Positions 1 to 8,276 of a DNA stretch of 64,000 nucleotides are shown here, piece after piece; the first letter of the stretch is position 1; each line of letters opens with the position of its first letter. Where the stretch lies: contig NZ_JAVJSX010000019.1 in assembly GCF_040219215.1 (NCBI RefSeq), positions 1 to 64,000 on the forward strand. The letters run 5' to 3'. The DNA comes from Thalassobaculum_A sp040219215. Its GTDB lineage: Bacteria; Pseudomonadota; Alphaproteobacteria; Thalassobaculales; Thalassobaculaceae. The position numbers and the translations under genes were made by a program. The notes under the pieces are model-generated. The model saw only the letters and a program-made list of their open reading frames with translations. It was not told where the DNA came from and made no database searches.

Positions 1-2
1 GC

Positions 3-613
3 GAGACGTCGAAGGAAACGGTCGATGGGACCCGGCGGATCCTGATCCGGGAGGGTGCCGCCTACATGAGCAACTGGCGCCCGCCTACCGCGATCCGCAG
101 GACTGGTCCGGCGTGGGAGTCGGGGCGGACGATGTCCTGGCCTCGCTCGGCCTGAACACCGACGAACTCGACCCGCGCACGCCGCCAGTTCGGGTCGACA
201 CCGGAAACGGCTTTCTGCTGGTGGCGGTGCGAACCGGAACGGTCTTGGCGGCGATACGCCCAGCATTGGAGCGGGTCGCCGCAGTCAGCGATCGCCTTGA
301 CCTGATCGGCTACTACGTCTTCACGACCGACGCCAAGGCGACGGACATGGACGCAACCGCGCGCATGTTCGCCCCCCGCTACGCGATCGACGAGGAATCG
401 GCGACCGGAATGGCCGCCGGGCCGCTGGCGTGCCTGCTGCACGACCGGTTCGGCCTGCGGCGTAGCCGGTTCACCATCGAGCAGGGGGTGTACATGACAC
501 CGGCGTCCCCGAGCCGGCTCGATGTCGCCCTTTCACTTTCCCACGGCCGGATCGACGGGCTGATGGTCGGAGGGTACGGCACGCGGCTGCGGGAAATGAC
601 GATCGACCTCTGA
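3..613 (+). CDS. PhzF-family isomerase-like protein, 3' part, apparent frameshift near base 83
   Basis: The C-terminal half carries the PhzF-fold signature: a DEESATGMAAGPLACLL stretch corresponds to the EDPxTGxAxGpL motif that closes the active site in this family, followed by an IEQG...PSRLDV strand. PhzF-fold enzymes are isomerases/epimerases, and the substrate of this member cannot be told. The gene begins before the window. Up to about base 83 the frame starting at base 3 has strongly G/C third positions and reads like the domain linker. Downstream of it the frame starting at base 2 is the coding one. One missing G in the cgcccg run at 78-83 would join them. Either this is a real pseudogene or the base was lost in assembly. 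The family call is secure; intactness is not. Confidence 0.7.
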   Translation, partial: DVEGNGRWDPADPDPGGCRLHEQLAPAYRDPQDWSGVGVGADDVLASLGLNTDELDPRTPPVRVDTGNGFLLVAVRTGTVLAAIRPALERVAAVSDRLDLIGYYVFTTDAKATDMDATARMFAPRYAIDEESATGMAAGPLACLLHDRFGLRRSRFTIEQGVYMTPASPSRLDVALSLSHGRIDGLMVGGYGTRLREMTIDL

Positions 614-817
614 GACAGTCCCGCGCGACAGCGGACTGCAAATACGGTCAGGCCAAAGCAGGGGGAGAACCTGAACCGAACCTCATCCCGCCATGCAGAG
701 TGTCGGCCATCGGCCGGTCGCGACGCACCGCGCCGCCGAGGATTGTATACACCCCTTCACCCAGCCACTGCCCTGCCGTATCGTCCCGGCTGACGAGAGA
801 CGCTGCAGGAGAGTACC

Positions 818-1210
818 GTGAGCGCAGACCAAGTCGCCGCCGTACTGGCGCGGTTGCCGGAGCTGGTGAACCGACAGGAGCCACTGGTGCGGCGCGGCCG
901 GTTCTTCTCCGGCGAGTTCCTGGTCGAGGCCGATGGCGTGCCGGTTCATGTGAAAGTTCATGAGGGCAGGATCGCGGCGGTCGAGAAAGGCCCGTTCCGG
1001 ATGCGGGCGTGGCGGTTTGCGATCCGTGCCGAAGCTGATGCCTGGCTGCGTTTCTGGGAGCCCGTGCCGGCGCCGGGCTATCACGACGTCATCGCCATGG
1101 GGCGGCTTGGCGTGGCCCGGCTGGAGGGCGACCTGCAGCCGCTGATGGCCAACTTGCGCTACATCAAGGAAGTGCTGGCCTCGCCGCGCGGCACCGTGGG
1201 AGCGCGCTGA
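818..1210 (+). CDS. small conserved protein, possibly SCP2-like lipid-binding
   Basis: A 130-residue soluble protein that starts at GTG with a GGAGAG Shine-Dalgarno 5 bases upstream. It has no signal peptide or membrane segment. The layout (N-terminal helix, a beta stretch with GEFLVEADGVPVHVKVHEGRI, a middle RFAIRAEADAWLRFWEP segment, and a C-terminal DLQPLMANLRYIKEVL helix) resembles sterol-carrier-protein-2 folds, where a hydrophobic pocket is closed by the final helix. That resemblance is my inference and is not decisive. It ends 2 bases before the alpha/beta hydrolase and is certainly co-transcribed with it and the aldolase, so a role with the same unknown substrate is likely. Confidence 0.7.
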   Translation: MSADQVAAVLARLPELVNRQEPLVRRGRFFSGEFLVEADGVPVHVKVHEGRIAAVEKGPFRMRAWRFAIRAEADAWLRFWEPVPAPGYHDVIAMGRLGVARLEGDLQPLMANLRYIKEVLASPRGTVGAR

Positions 1211-1212
1211 TC

Positions 1213-2064
1213 ATGGGCATCCAGTTCGAGCCAATCGTCGGGCGCTACGCCACCCTTACGATGTTCGACCGGCCATGCCGGGTGTACATCGAGGAAGCCG
1301 GCCAGGGCATCCCACTGATATGCCTGCACACCGCCGGCGCCGACAGCCGGCAGTACCGCCACCTGATGACCGACCCGGCGATCACCGAGCATTTCCGGGT
1401 GATCGCGTTCGACCTGCCCTGGCACGGCAAATCGACCCCGCCGGTCGGATTCCACGACGAGGACTACCAGCTCACCACCGCGCGCTACACCGACGCCATC
1501 CTGGCGGTCGCCGACGCGCTGGAACTGGAGCAACCGGCGCTGATCGGCTGTTCGATGGGCGGACGGATCGTCCTGCACCTCGCAGCCCATCATGCCGAGC
1601 GGTTTCGCGCGCTGATCGGGGTCGAGTGCGCCGATCACCAGATCTCCTGGTACGACACCACCTGGCTGAACCGGCCGGACGTGCATGGCGGCGAGATCTG
1701 CGCCGCGATGGTGTCGGGGCTGGTGGCCCCGCAGTCGCCCGACGAGTACCGCTGGGAGACGCTGTGGGGCTACATGCAGAGCGGTCCCGGGGTGTTCAAG
1801 GGCGATCTGTATTTCTACCGAGAGGATTCCGATTTCCGCGACCGCACCGCGCTCATCGACACCACGAAGTGCCCGATCTACCTTCTGACCGGTGAATACG
1901 ACTACTCCTGCACGCCGGAGGACACCGAACGCACCGCAGCCGCGATCCCCGGCGCCGAAGCTGTCATCATGAAGGAACAGGGCCATTTCCCGATGAGCGA
2001 GAACCCGGCCAAGTTCCGTGAGTATATCCTGCCCGTGCTCGACGCCATCCGCAGCGCCGGTTGA
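1213..2064 (+). CDS. alpha/beta hydrolase
   Basis: A 283-residue alpha/beta-hydrolase-fold enzyme. The nucleophile elbow is GCSMGG with Ser114. The acid is probably Asp230 in GEYDYS and the base His258 in QGHFPM. The HTAGAD segment at about residues 39-44 supplies the oxyanion region. No signal peptide, so cytoplasmic. The length is typical of C-C bond hydrolases and small esterases. It sits between a small SCP2-like gene (2-base gap) and a class II aldolase (19-base gap, GGGAG Shine-Dalgarno), which suggests a short catabolic operon cleaving an acyl or carbonyl substrate. The exact substrate cannot be assigned. Confidence 0.9.
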   Translation: MGIQFEPIVGRYATLTMFDRPCRVYIEEAGQGIPLICLHTAGADSRQYRHLMTDPAITEHFRVIAFDLPWHGKSTPPVGFHDEDYQLTTARYTDAILAVADALELEQPALIGCSMGGRIVLHLAAHHAERFRALIGVECADHQISWYDTTWLNRPDVHGGEICAAMVSGLVAPQSPDEYRWETLWGYMQSGPGVFKGDLYFYREDSDFRDRTALIDTTKCPIYLLTGEYDYSCTPEDTERTAAAIPGAEAVIMKEQGHFPMSENPAKFREYILPVLDAIRSAG

Positions 2065-2083
2065 GAGAAAAGGGAGATCCGCC

Positions 2084-2872
2084 ATGAACGTCCAGAGCCC
2101 GAAAAGTTTCCAGTTATCGCGCCCGGCCACCTGCTCCGACGCCGAATGGGACCAGCGGGTCAAGCTGGCCGCGGCCTACCGGCTGGTCGATCATTTCGGT
2201 TGGTGCGAGTTGATCTACGGCCACCTGACCGCCAAGGTGCCGGGGCCGGACAACCACTTCCTGATCAACCCCTACGGCCTGTCCTACGACGAGGTCACCG
2301 CCTCGAACCTGGTGAAGATCGACGTCGACGGCAACAAGATCGACGCCGACAACCCCTACCCGATCAGCAAGGCCGGGTTCGTGATCCACTCCGCCGTCCA
2401 CATGGCGCACAGCGACCGCCACAAGGTGGTGATGCACACCCACTCGCGTGCCGGCATGGCGATCGCCGCGGTCAAGGAAGGCATCCTGCCGATTTCCATG
2501 GGATCGACTGCCTTCGTCGACCGGATCAGCTACCACGACTACGAAGGCGTCAGTCTGTACCTGGAAGAGCGCGACCGGATCGTCGAGAGCCTGGGTGAGA
2601 ACCATGCGATGATCCTGCGCAACCACGGCCTGCTGACCACCGGCCGCACGGTGGCCGAGGCGTTCCTGTGGCTCTACCGTATGGAGCGGGCCGCCCAGGT
2701 GCAGATCGACGCCGGCTCGGCCGGTACGCTGAACGTCATGGGCGGCAACGTCGCCAAGAAGTCCGGCGAAGACGTGAACGCGTTCGCGGCGATCGAGGAC
2801 GGCTACGGCGAACTGGAGTTCGCAGCACTGCTACGCAAGCTCGACCGCATCGATCCGAGCTACCGTGAGTGA
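2084..2872 (+). CDS. class II aldolase/adducin family protein
   Basis: A 262-residue class II aldolase/adducin domain protein. Zinc-binding histidines are visible in MHTHSRAG (mid-protein) and LRNHGLLT, the family's metal site, with the upstream GHLTAKVPG and YDEVTASNLVKID segments also typical. Family members are fuculose-phosphate-type aldolases, epimerases or decarboxylases; this branch, without a clear sugar-phosphate context, is usually left unnamed. The start at ATG 2084 is preferred over an in-frame upstream ATG because AGGGAG lies 7 bases before it. Its stop overlaps the next gene's GTG by four bases (GTGA), implying translational coupling. Confidence 0.9.
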   Translation: MNVQSPKSFQLSRPATCSDAEWDQRVKLAAAYRLVDHFGWCELIYGHLTAKVPGPDNHFLINPYGLSYDEVTASNLVKIDVDGNKIDADNPYPISKAGFVIHSAVHMAHSDRHKVVMHTHSRAGMAIAAVKEGILPISMGSTAFVDRISYHDYEGVSLYLEERDRIVESLGENHAMILRNHGLLTTGRTVAEAFLWLYRMERAAQVQIDAGSAGTLNVMGGNVAKKSGEDVNAFAAIEDGYGELEFAALLRKLDRIDPSYRE

Positions 2873-3312
2873 GTGACGCGCCGTTCTGGAAGCGCAAGAC
2901 GCTGGGGGAAATGACCCGCGACGAGTGGGAAAGCCTGTGCGACGGCTGCGGCAAGTGCTGTCTGGTCAAGCTCCAGGACCCGGATACCGACGAGATCGCC
3001 TATACCGATGTCTCCTGCAAGCTGCTGGACGGTGCCACCTGCCGCTGCACCGACTATGCGCGCCGCAAGAAGCGGGTGCCGGACTGCGTGGTGCTGAGTC
3101 CGGCACTGGTCGCCGACCTGTCCTGGATGCCCTCAACCTGCGCCTATCGACTGGTCCGCGAAGGCAAGGACCTGGCCTGGTGGCACCCGCTGGTGTCGGG
3201 CGACCCCAACACGGTGCATCAGGCCGGCATCTCGGTGCGCGGCCGGGTGATCTCCGAGACCCTGGTCGAGGACGCCGAGTTGCCGGAACACGTGGTCGAT
3301 TGGTCTGCGTGA
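2869..3312 (+). CDS. YcgN-family cysteine cluster protein (UPF0260)
   Basis: A 147-residue member of the YcgN/UPF0260 family. Near the N-terminus is the cluster CDGCGKCCL, followed by CKLLDGATCRCTDYARR and a distal CVVL, which together form the family's conserved cysteine set that may bind a metal or Fe-S cluster. The family function is unproven. The GTG start overlaps the stop of the class II aldolase gene by four bases, so it is the last gene of that operon. Length and motif order match full-length homologues. Confidence 0.92.
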   Translation: MSDAPFWKRKTLGEMTRDEWESLCDGCGKCCLVKLQDPDTDEIAYTDVSCKLLDGATCRCTDYARRKKRVPDCVVLSPALVADLSWMPSTCAYRLVREGKDLAWWHPLVSGDPNTVHQAGISVRGRVISETLVEDAELPEHVVDWSA

Positions 3313-3384
3313 ACGGAGCCCGGCGGTGTTGATCGCGGCATCGAACCCCCATATGCACCGTGCACAACGACGGAGCGCGTGACG

Positions 3385-3630
3385 ATGAGTCGAGGCATGT
3401 GGATTCTGGCGGCCCTGATCGGCGTCATGACGATCGCCATGGTCTACCAGGAACAATCGGGCGGCATCGACCGACCGTGGGCACAGTGCAAGGAAAGTCT
3501 GGTCCAGCAGATGTTCTCGGATCAGTGCACGCCTGTGACCGGCGGTCTTCGCACGCCCGGCGCGCCGCGAATCGAGGAGCCGGCCCCTGACCAGCCGGAC
3601 CGGCCGGTCGGCGAGATCAAGCTGAACTGA
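3385..3630 (+). CDS. small membrane-anchored hypothetical protein
   Basis: An 81-residue protein I do not recognise. It has one N-terminal hydrophobic helix (about residues 3-19, WILAALIGVMTIAMVY) and a short hydrophilic tail with two cysteines and a proline-rich end. It is probably a signal anchor with the tail in the periplasm. ATG 3385 is chosen over GTG 3379 because GGAG lies 9 bases before the ATG but only 3 before the GTG. It follows the ycgN-like gene by 72 bases and converges with the PAS-domain gene, whose stop abuts its own. Confidence 0.6.
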   Translation: MSRGMWILAALIGVMTIAMVYQEQSGGIDRPWAQCKESLVQQMFSDQCTPVTGGLRTPGAPRIEEPAPDQPDRPVGEIKLN

Positions 3631-4110
3631 TCAAGGCTCGGCCCCGCGCTTGGTGATGCGCGGGAACATGGCGACTGCGATTTCCACGATCTGCCCTTCG
3701 GCGTCGACCAGCGGCAGCATCAGCCGCTCGTAGGTCGCGATCCACCAGTTCTCGACGAACCGGAACGACCCATAGGTCGCATCGCGCCTGTCGAGCACCT
3801 CCCGGTAGGCCGGTTCGGCGAAGGTCCGGAACAGCCGCGGCATCTCGTCCAGGTAGCGGCCCGCGAGATCCTCGCCGTAGATCCGCGACAACTCGACGCC
3901 GACCGCCCGGTAGCGGATGCGCGACATCCCGGGCTCGACCTCCGCGAAGATCATGTGGGACAGAAACGGCGTGAGTTCGGTGGGCGCAAACCGCTCGACC
4001 GGTGGAGGGCGGCGCTTGTCGGCGCGAGCTTCCTCCCACAAAAGCAGGATGTCACGCAGTTCGCCACGCTGGATCCCGGAATGCTCGATGCTGATCCCCA
4101 TGCTCGACAT
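3631..4110 (-). CDS. PAS-domain protein (PAS_5-like)
   Basis: A 159-residue cytoplasmic protein made almost entirely of one PAS-like domain of the alphaproteobacterial PAS_5 type. It shows the FLSHMIFAEVEPG...RYRAVGVEL core and a C-terminal RLMLPLVDAEGQIVEIAVA strand pair. There is no output domain, so it probably acts as a sensory or scaffold module with a separate partner. ATG 4110 was chosen; a TTG at 4113 and an ATG at 4101 are alternatives and no clear Shine-Dalgarno decides. The ligand is unknown. It is transcribed divergently from the VOC gene. Confidence 0.8.
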   Translation of the reverse strand: MSSMGISIEHSGIQRGELRDILLLWEEARADKRRPPPVERFAPTELTPFLSHMIFAEVEPGMSRIRYRAVGVELSRIYGEDLAGRYLDEMPRLFRTFAEPAYREVLDRRDATYGSFRFVENWWIATYERLMLPLVDAEGQIVEIAVAMFPRITKRGAEP

Positions 4111-4196
4111 CAACTGACGTCGTTCGGCTCGGTAAGTCTCGACACGCCGGGCGCTGACTTCCTAAGCTGCCTTGCATGAGCAGATAGGAAGCATTC

Positions 4197-4595
4197 GTGA
4201 CATCGCAACCGACGATCACCCAGCAGGTCACCTTCATCTACACCCGCGATCTGGCAGCCTCGTCCGCATTCCTGCGCGACAAGGTCGGGCTGCAACTCGC
4301 GCTCAATCAGAACGACCTGTGCCACATCTACGCGGTCGCTCCGAACGCCTTCCTGGGCGTGTGCGTCAATCGCGAGCCGCCGGCGGAACCCGGCGTCACC
4401 TACAGCTTCGTCACACCGGACGTCGACGGCATGTACGAGACCCTGAAGGCGCGCGGCGTCCAGTTCGAGGCTCCGCCGGCGCTGTCGGAGCGTTTCAACG
4501 TCTACTCCTGCTTCTTCCGAGGGATCGAAAGCTACCGGTTCGAGATCCAGGCGTTCCGCAACGCCGACTGGCCAGCTCCCCTGACCGCTTCCTGA
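4197..4595 (+). CDS. VOC-family (glyoxalase/bleomycin-resistance) protein
   Basis: A 132-residue protein with the paired beta-alpha-beta-beta-beta layout of the vicinal-oxygen-chelate superfamily. It opens with FIYTRDLAASSAFLRDKVGL and ends with a strand containing GIESYRFEIQAF, where the Glu is the usual metal-site position. It starts at GTG with AGGAAG 7 bases upstream. VOC members include dioxygenases, lyases and antibiotic-binding proteins, and this sequence alone does not select one. The gene ends 33 bases before the amidase and probably shares its transcript. Confidence 0.85.
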   Translation: MTSQPTITQQVTFIYTRDLAASSAFLRDKVGLQLALNQNDLCHIYAVAPNAFLGVCVNREPPAEPGVTYSFVTPDVDGMYETLKARGVQFEAPPALSERFNVYSCFFRGIESYRFEIQAFRNADWPAPLTAS

Positions 4596-4628
4596 ACTCC
4601 AACCAAACCGCCGCCAAAGGATCGTTTC

Positions 4629-6026
4629 ATGCCGAAGACCGATCTCGCCTTCTGGTCCGCCACCGAACTGCTGCGCGGCTACGCCACCGGAACCGTCTCG
4701 CCGGTGGAGGCGACCCGGGCGGCGCTGGCCCGGATCGAGGCGCTGAACGGTAAGCTGAACGCGTTCTGCCTGATCGACGCCGAGGGCGCGCTCGCGGCCG
4801 CCCGCGAGTCCGAGGCACGTTGGGCCAAGCGGTCGCCTAAAGGTTTGGTCGATGGGGTTCCGACCTCGATCAAGGACCTGTCCCCCACCAAGGGTTGGCC
4901 GACCATGCGTGGCTCCAAGGCCGTTGACCCCAAGGGTCCCTGGGAGATCGACGCGCCGTTCGTCGCCCGACTGCGCGAGCATGGCGCGGTGTTCCTCGGC
5001 AAGACCACCACGCCGGAGTTCGGCTGGAAGGGCGTGACTGACAACGCGCTGACCGGGATCACCCGCAACCCGTGGGATCCGTCCAAGACTCCCGGCGGTA
5101 GTTCCGGGGGCGCTGCGGTGGCGGCGGCGACCGGGATGGGTGCGCTGCACCAGGGCTCCGACGGCGGTGGGTCGATCCGTATGCCGGCCGGCTACACTGG
5201 GGTCTATGGGATCAAGCCGACCTTCGGCAAGGTCCCGGCCTACCCGCTGTCGCCGTTCGGCACGGTTGCCCATATCGGCCCGTTGACCCGCACGGTCGCC
5301 GACTCCGCCCTGATGCTGGCGGTGATGGGTGAACCGGACGCCCGCGACTGGTACGCCCTGCCGGACGACGGAAGCGATCCGCGCCGCGCCGTCACCGCGT
5401 CGGTCAAGGGTTGGCGGATCGCCTACTGTCCCGTGCTCGGCAACGCCGATGTCCACCCTGAAATCGCGGCGATGGTCAAGACGGCGGCGCAGGCGTTCGT
5501 CGAACTGGGCGCCACTGTCGAGGAGGTCGATCCGCCGATCCCCGACAGCCACGAAACATTCCGCAAGCACTGGTTCACCGGGGCCGCCAACCTGTTCACC
5601 GCCTTCACCGCCGAGCAGAAGGCACTGATCGACCCCGGCCTGCAGCAGATCGCCGCCGAGGGTGCGGCGTTCACCCTGCTGGAGTACCTGGCGGCGGTGA
5701 AGGAGCGCGAGGCCATGGGCACGGCCATGAGCCTGTTTCATGAGACCTACGACGTGCTGCTGACCCCGACGCTGCCGATCCCGGCGTTCGAGGCTGGACA
5801 CGAGGTGCCGCCGGGATCCGGGCTGACCCGCTGGACCGAGTGGACGCCATTCTCCTACCCGTTCAACCTGACCCAGCAGCCGGCAGCATCGATCCCGTGC
5901 GGTCGGACCAGCGAGGGCCTGCCAGCCGGGCTGCAGATCGTCGCCACCAAGGGCCGGGACGACAAGGTGCTGACCGCCTCCGCAGCGTACGAGACCGTGC
6001 GGCCGGTGGAACTACCGAAGGTCTGA
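4629..6026 (+). CDS. amidase (amidase-signature family)
   Basis: A 465-residue amidase-signature enzyme. The Ser-cisSer-Lys triad is visible: Lys82 in TSIKDL, cis-Ser158 in GGSSGG, and nucleophile Ser182 in SDGGGSIR. It hydrolyses carboxamides; close relatives include aryl/acyl amidases and GatA-like proteins, but no gatC or gatB is adjacent, so a catabolic amidase is more likely. No signal peptide. An AAAGGA ribosome site precedes ATG 4629. Its 3' end overlaps the DUF2459 gene tail-to-tail by 15 bases. Confidence 0.93.
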   Translation: MPKTDLAFWSATELLRGYATGTVSPVEATRAALARIEALNGKLNAFCLIDAEGALAAARESEARWAKRSPKGLVDGVPTSIKDLSPTKGWPTMRGSKAVDPKGPWEIDAPFVARLREHGAVFLGKTTTPEFGWKGVTDNALTGITRNPWDPSKTPGGSSGGAAVAAATGMGALHQGSDGGGSIRMPAGYTGVYGIKPTFGKVPAYPLSPFGTVAHIGPLTRTVADSALMLAVMGEPDARDWYALPDDGSDPRRAVTASVKGWRIAYCPVLGNADVHPEIAAMVKTAAQAFVELGATVEEVDPPIPDSHETFRKHWFTGAANLFTAFTAEQKALIDPGLQQIAAEGAAFTLLEYLAAVKEREAMGTAMSLFHETYDVLLTPTLPIPAFEAGHEVPPGSGLTRWTEWTPFSYPFNLTQQPAASIPCGRTSEGLPAGLQIVATKGRDDKVLTASAAYETVRPVELPKV

Positions 6027-6650
6027 CCCGGCAGGCGGTGTGACCATACCGCCGGCGAGTCCCGCCCGAAGCCGTTTCATCAGCGTGTCGGCGGTGACCA
6101 CTCCATCCGGATCGATCGGGACGCCGGCCTCGGCCAGCGTCTCAGCGACCCAGGTATTGCAGGTTCGGCCCAGGTGGAATCGCCCGGTCGCGGGATAGAA
6201 CCGACTGTCGGGATACAGGCCGGGAGCAATCGCCTCTGCACGCGTCCGCTCCTCGCGCCGCATGGAGCTGGATATGCGGGTGACCAGCCGCGTGAACGGC
6301 TCGGCGCCAAGCGGGATCGCCAGCACCTCAGCACCCGGCAGATAGCGGGCCGGGTGCGCCGGCATGGCCACCAGGTGCAGCACGGCCGGTGTCGGCACCA
6401 GCGCCGCTTCCAGGATGGTATTCAGGTCCGGGTCCGGATCCTGGTAGAACGCCGCGTCCCCCCAGCCGATTTCAATCCAGCGCGCGTCGGGAAAATCGGC
6501 AACCTCCGGAAACACCGCGGTATCGAGATCACCCGCAGAAAACGCGAGGCCGACATGCCAGCCGATGTTGACGGCCAGCACCTCGCGCATCTGTGCCATC
6601 GCCGGTCCGGACAGCACCACGGCAATGAGCGCGATCAACACGACACGCAT
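6012..6650 (-). CDS. DUF2459 family exported protein
   Basis: A 212-residue protein with a cleavable signal peptide (hydrophobic residues 3-17, cleavage probably after AMA near residue 19). The mature part has the DUF2459 layout: NIGWHVGLAF near the start, WIEIGWGDAAFYQ, and TCNTWVAETLAEAG near the end. The His and Cys in these blocks are family-conserved and could form a catalytic pair, which is inference; no activity is established. GGGAGG precedes the ATG. It is the last gene of the minus-strand peptide-uptake operon, 85 bases after the D-aminoacylase. Confidence 0.85.
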   Translation of the reverse strand: MRVVLIALIAVVLSGPAMAQMREVLAVNIGWHVGLAFSAGDLDTAVFPEVADFPDARWIEIGWGDAAFYQDPDPDLNTILEAALVPTPAVLHLVAMPAHPARYLPGAEVLAIPLGAEPFTRLVTRISSSMRREERTRAEAIAPGLYPDSRFYPATGRFHLGRTCNTWVAETLAEAGVPIDPDGVVTADTLMKRLRAGLAGGMVTPPAGSDLR

Positions 6651-6735
6651 CCAACCCTCCCCTGGTCGTTCAGAGGGTCGATAGCCGGGGATTGCGGCAG
6701 CGGGAGCGGTGAAAGACGGCCGAAAAGCGACGCCT

Positions 6736-8184
6736 TCAGCCGCCGCGGCGCAGCGCCCGTCCCGGTCGGTCGCCGGTGCTGCGGCCCCCCGTCCAAACGA
6801 CCCGGCCGTTGACGACCACCGTGTCGATGCCGGCCGCGGGCTTCATCGGATCCTCGAAGCTGTTGGAGTCGACGATGGTCGCCGCATCGAAGACGCACAG
6901 GTCGGCGAACTTGCCGGTGGCGATTTCGCCGCGATCCTTCAAGCCGAACTCCGCCGCCGACAGCGAGGTCATGCGGCGCACGCCCTCCTCCAGCGTGAAC
7001 AGTCCGACATCGCGGGCGTAATGGCCGAGGATGCGCGGGAACGTGCCCCACAGCCGCGGGTGCGGGAACTCGTCGTGCGGCAGGCCGTCCGATCCGAACA
7101 TGGCGTGCGGGTACGACAGAATGCGCCGGACATCGTCCTCGTCCATTGCGAAATAGATGGCTCCGGCCGGCTGCAGACGGTCGGCCGCCTCGTGAATGCT
7201 GCAGCCCCACTCGGCGGCGATGTCGGCCAGATCACGTCCCGACGCCTCGGGATGCGCCTTCGACCAGGTCACCAGCACCCGGTTGGCGTGAACAATCGAG
7301 TCATGCTTCAGCACTGTCGATGACGCGTGATACGGATAGACGTCGAGACCGATCTTCTGGGTGTGGCGGTAGCGCTCGAACAGTTCCAACGTCTCCTTGG
7401 AGCGTCCGAAATTGCCCTTGCCGTGCACCTTGTGGTGGGAGACCACGACCGGCACCCCGGCCTCGCGTCCGATCAGGAAGGTTTCCTCCAAGCTCTTCAG
7501 AACATCGTTGCCTTCGTCGCGCATGTGCGTGACGTAGCGCCCGCCATAGGCCTTCACGCCCTTGGCCAGTTCGATCACTTCTTCGGTCGGCGCCTTGGCA
7601 GATGGCGCGTAGAACAGGCCGGTGGACAGGCCGACCGCACCGGCCGCCATCGACGCCTCGAGCGCGCCTCGCATGGCCTTCACCTCGCTGGCATCGGCGG
7701 CGCGGTCCAGCTTCTCCATGGCGCCGACCCGCAGGGTCGAATGGCCAACCAGGAACGCGGCGTTCAGCGAGGCCGGCTCGTCATCGACCGCGTTCAGGAA
7801 CGCATCGAAGGTGGCGAACTTCCACCACTCCTCGTCGCCCAGCAGGTCGAGCGGCGGCGGCGGACGGCGGTCCAGCACCAGCGGCGCCAGCGAGATGCCG
7901 CAGTTGCCGACCACCACGCTGGTAACCCCCTGGCTGACCTTCATGTCCATGGTCGGTTTCGACAGCAGCGCCCGGTCGTCATGGGTATGCACATCGACGA
8001 AGCCCGGCGCGATGATCTTGCCGGTCGCGTCGACGGTACGGCCGGCCGAAGTTCCGGCCAGATCGCCGACGGCGGCAATCCGGTCGTCGACAATCGCAAC
8101 ATCGGCACGCCGCCGCGGGGCGCCGGTTCCATCGATCACGGTACCGCCGGTCAGCAGCAGGTCGCAGCGCTCAAGCGCGGTCAT
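6736..8184 (-). CDS. N-acyl-D-amino-acid deacylase (D-aminoacylase)
   Basis: A 482-residue amidohydrolase-superfamily enzyme that removes the acyl group from N-acyl-D-amino acids. Metal and active-site elements are visible: VDVHTHDD after the first strand, the VGNCGIS loop with the family's metal-bridging Cys, THMRDEG, SHHKVHG, and FGSDGLPHDEFPHPR with the catalytic Asp. The start at 8184 is preferred to an in-frame codon 54 bases further upstream because GGAGG stands 5 bases before it. It follows the N-formylglutamate amidohydrolase gene and the dpp-type ABC genes in one operon, consistent with acting on imported peptides or acyl amino acids. Confidence 0.92.
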   Translation of the reverse strand: MTALERCDLLLTGGTVIDGTGAPRRRADVAIVDDRIAAVGDLAGTSAGRTVDATGKIIAPGFVDVHTHDDRALLSKPTMDMKVSQGVTSVVVGNCGISLAPLVLDRRPPPPLDLLGDEEWWKFATFDAFLNAVDDEPASLNAAFLVGHSTLRVGAMEKLDRAADASEVKAMRGALEASMAAGAVGLSTGLFYAPSAKAPTEEVIELAKGVKAYGGRYVTHMRDEGNDVLKSLEETFLIGREAGVPVVVSHHKVHGKGNFGRSKETLELFERYRHTQKIGLDVYPYHASSTVLKHDSIVHANRVLVTWSKAHPEASGRDLADIAAEWGCSIHEAADRLQPAGAIYFAMDEDDVRRILSYPHAMFGSDGLPHDEFPHPRLWGTFPRILGHYARDVGLFTLEEGVRRMTSLSAAEFGLKDRGEIATGKFADLCVFDAATIVDSNSFEDPMKPAAGIDTVVVNGRVVWTGGRSTGDRPGRALRRGG

Positions 8185-8276
8185 GGGAAGCCTCCAAGGT
8201 GGGACCACGATCGCACCGCGTGGACCGCCGGGTGTCAAGTCTTCGGTACACTCCCTGGAGCAGCAAACGGCCTGGA

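Noticed and set aside
1275..1895. A 206-codon frame within the alpha/beta hydrolase gene
   Set aside because: Same strand, other frame, Arg-rich, no motif; the hydrolase frame contains the triad.
4110..5801. A 563-codon minus-strand open frame
   Set aside because: Antisense to the VOC and amidase genes and full of Arg/Gly/Asp/Val repeats typical of shadow frames; no domain recognisable.
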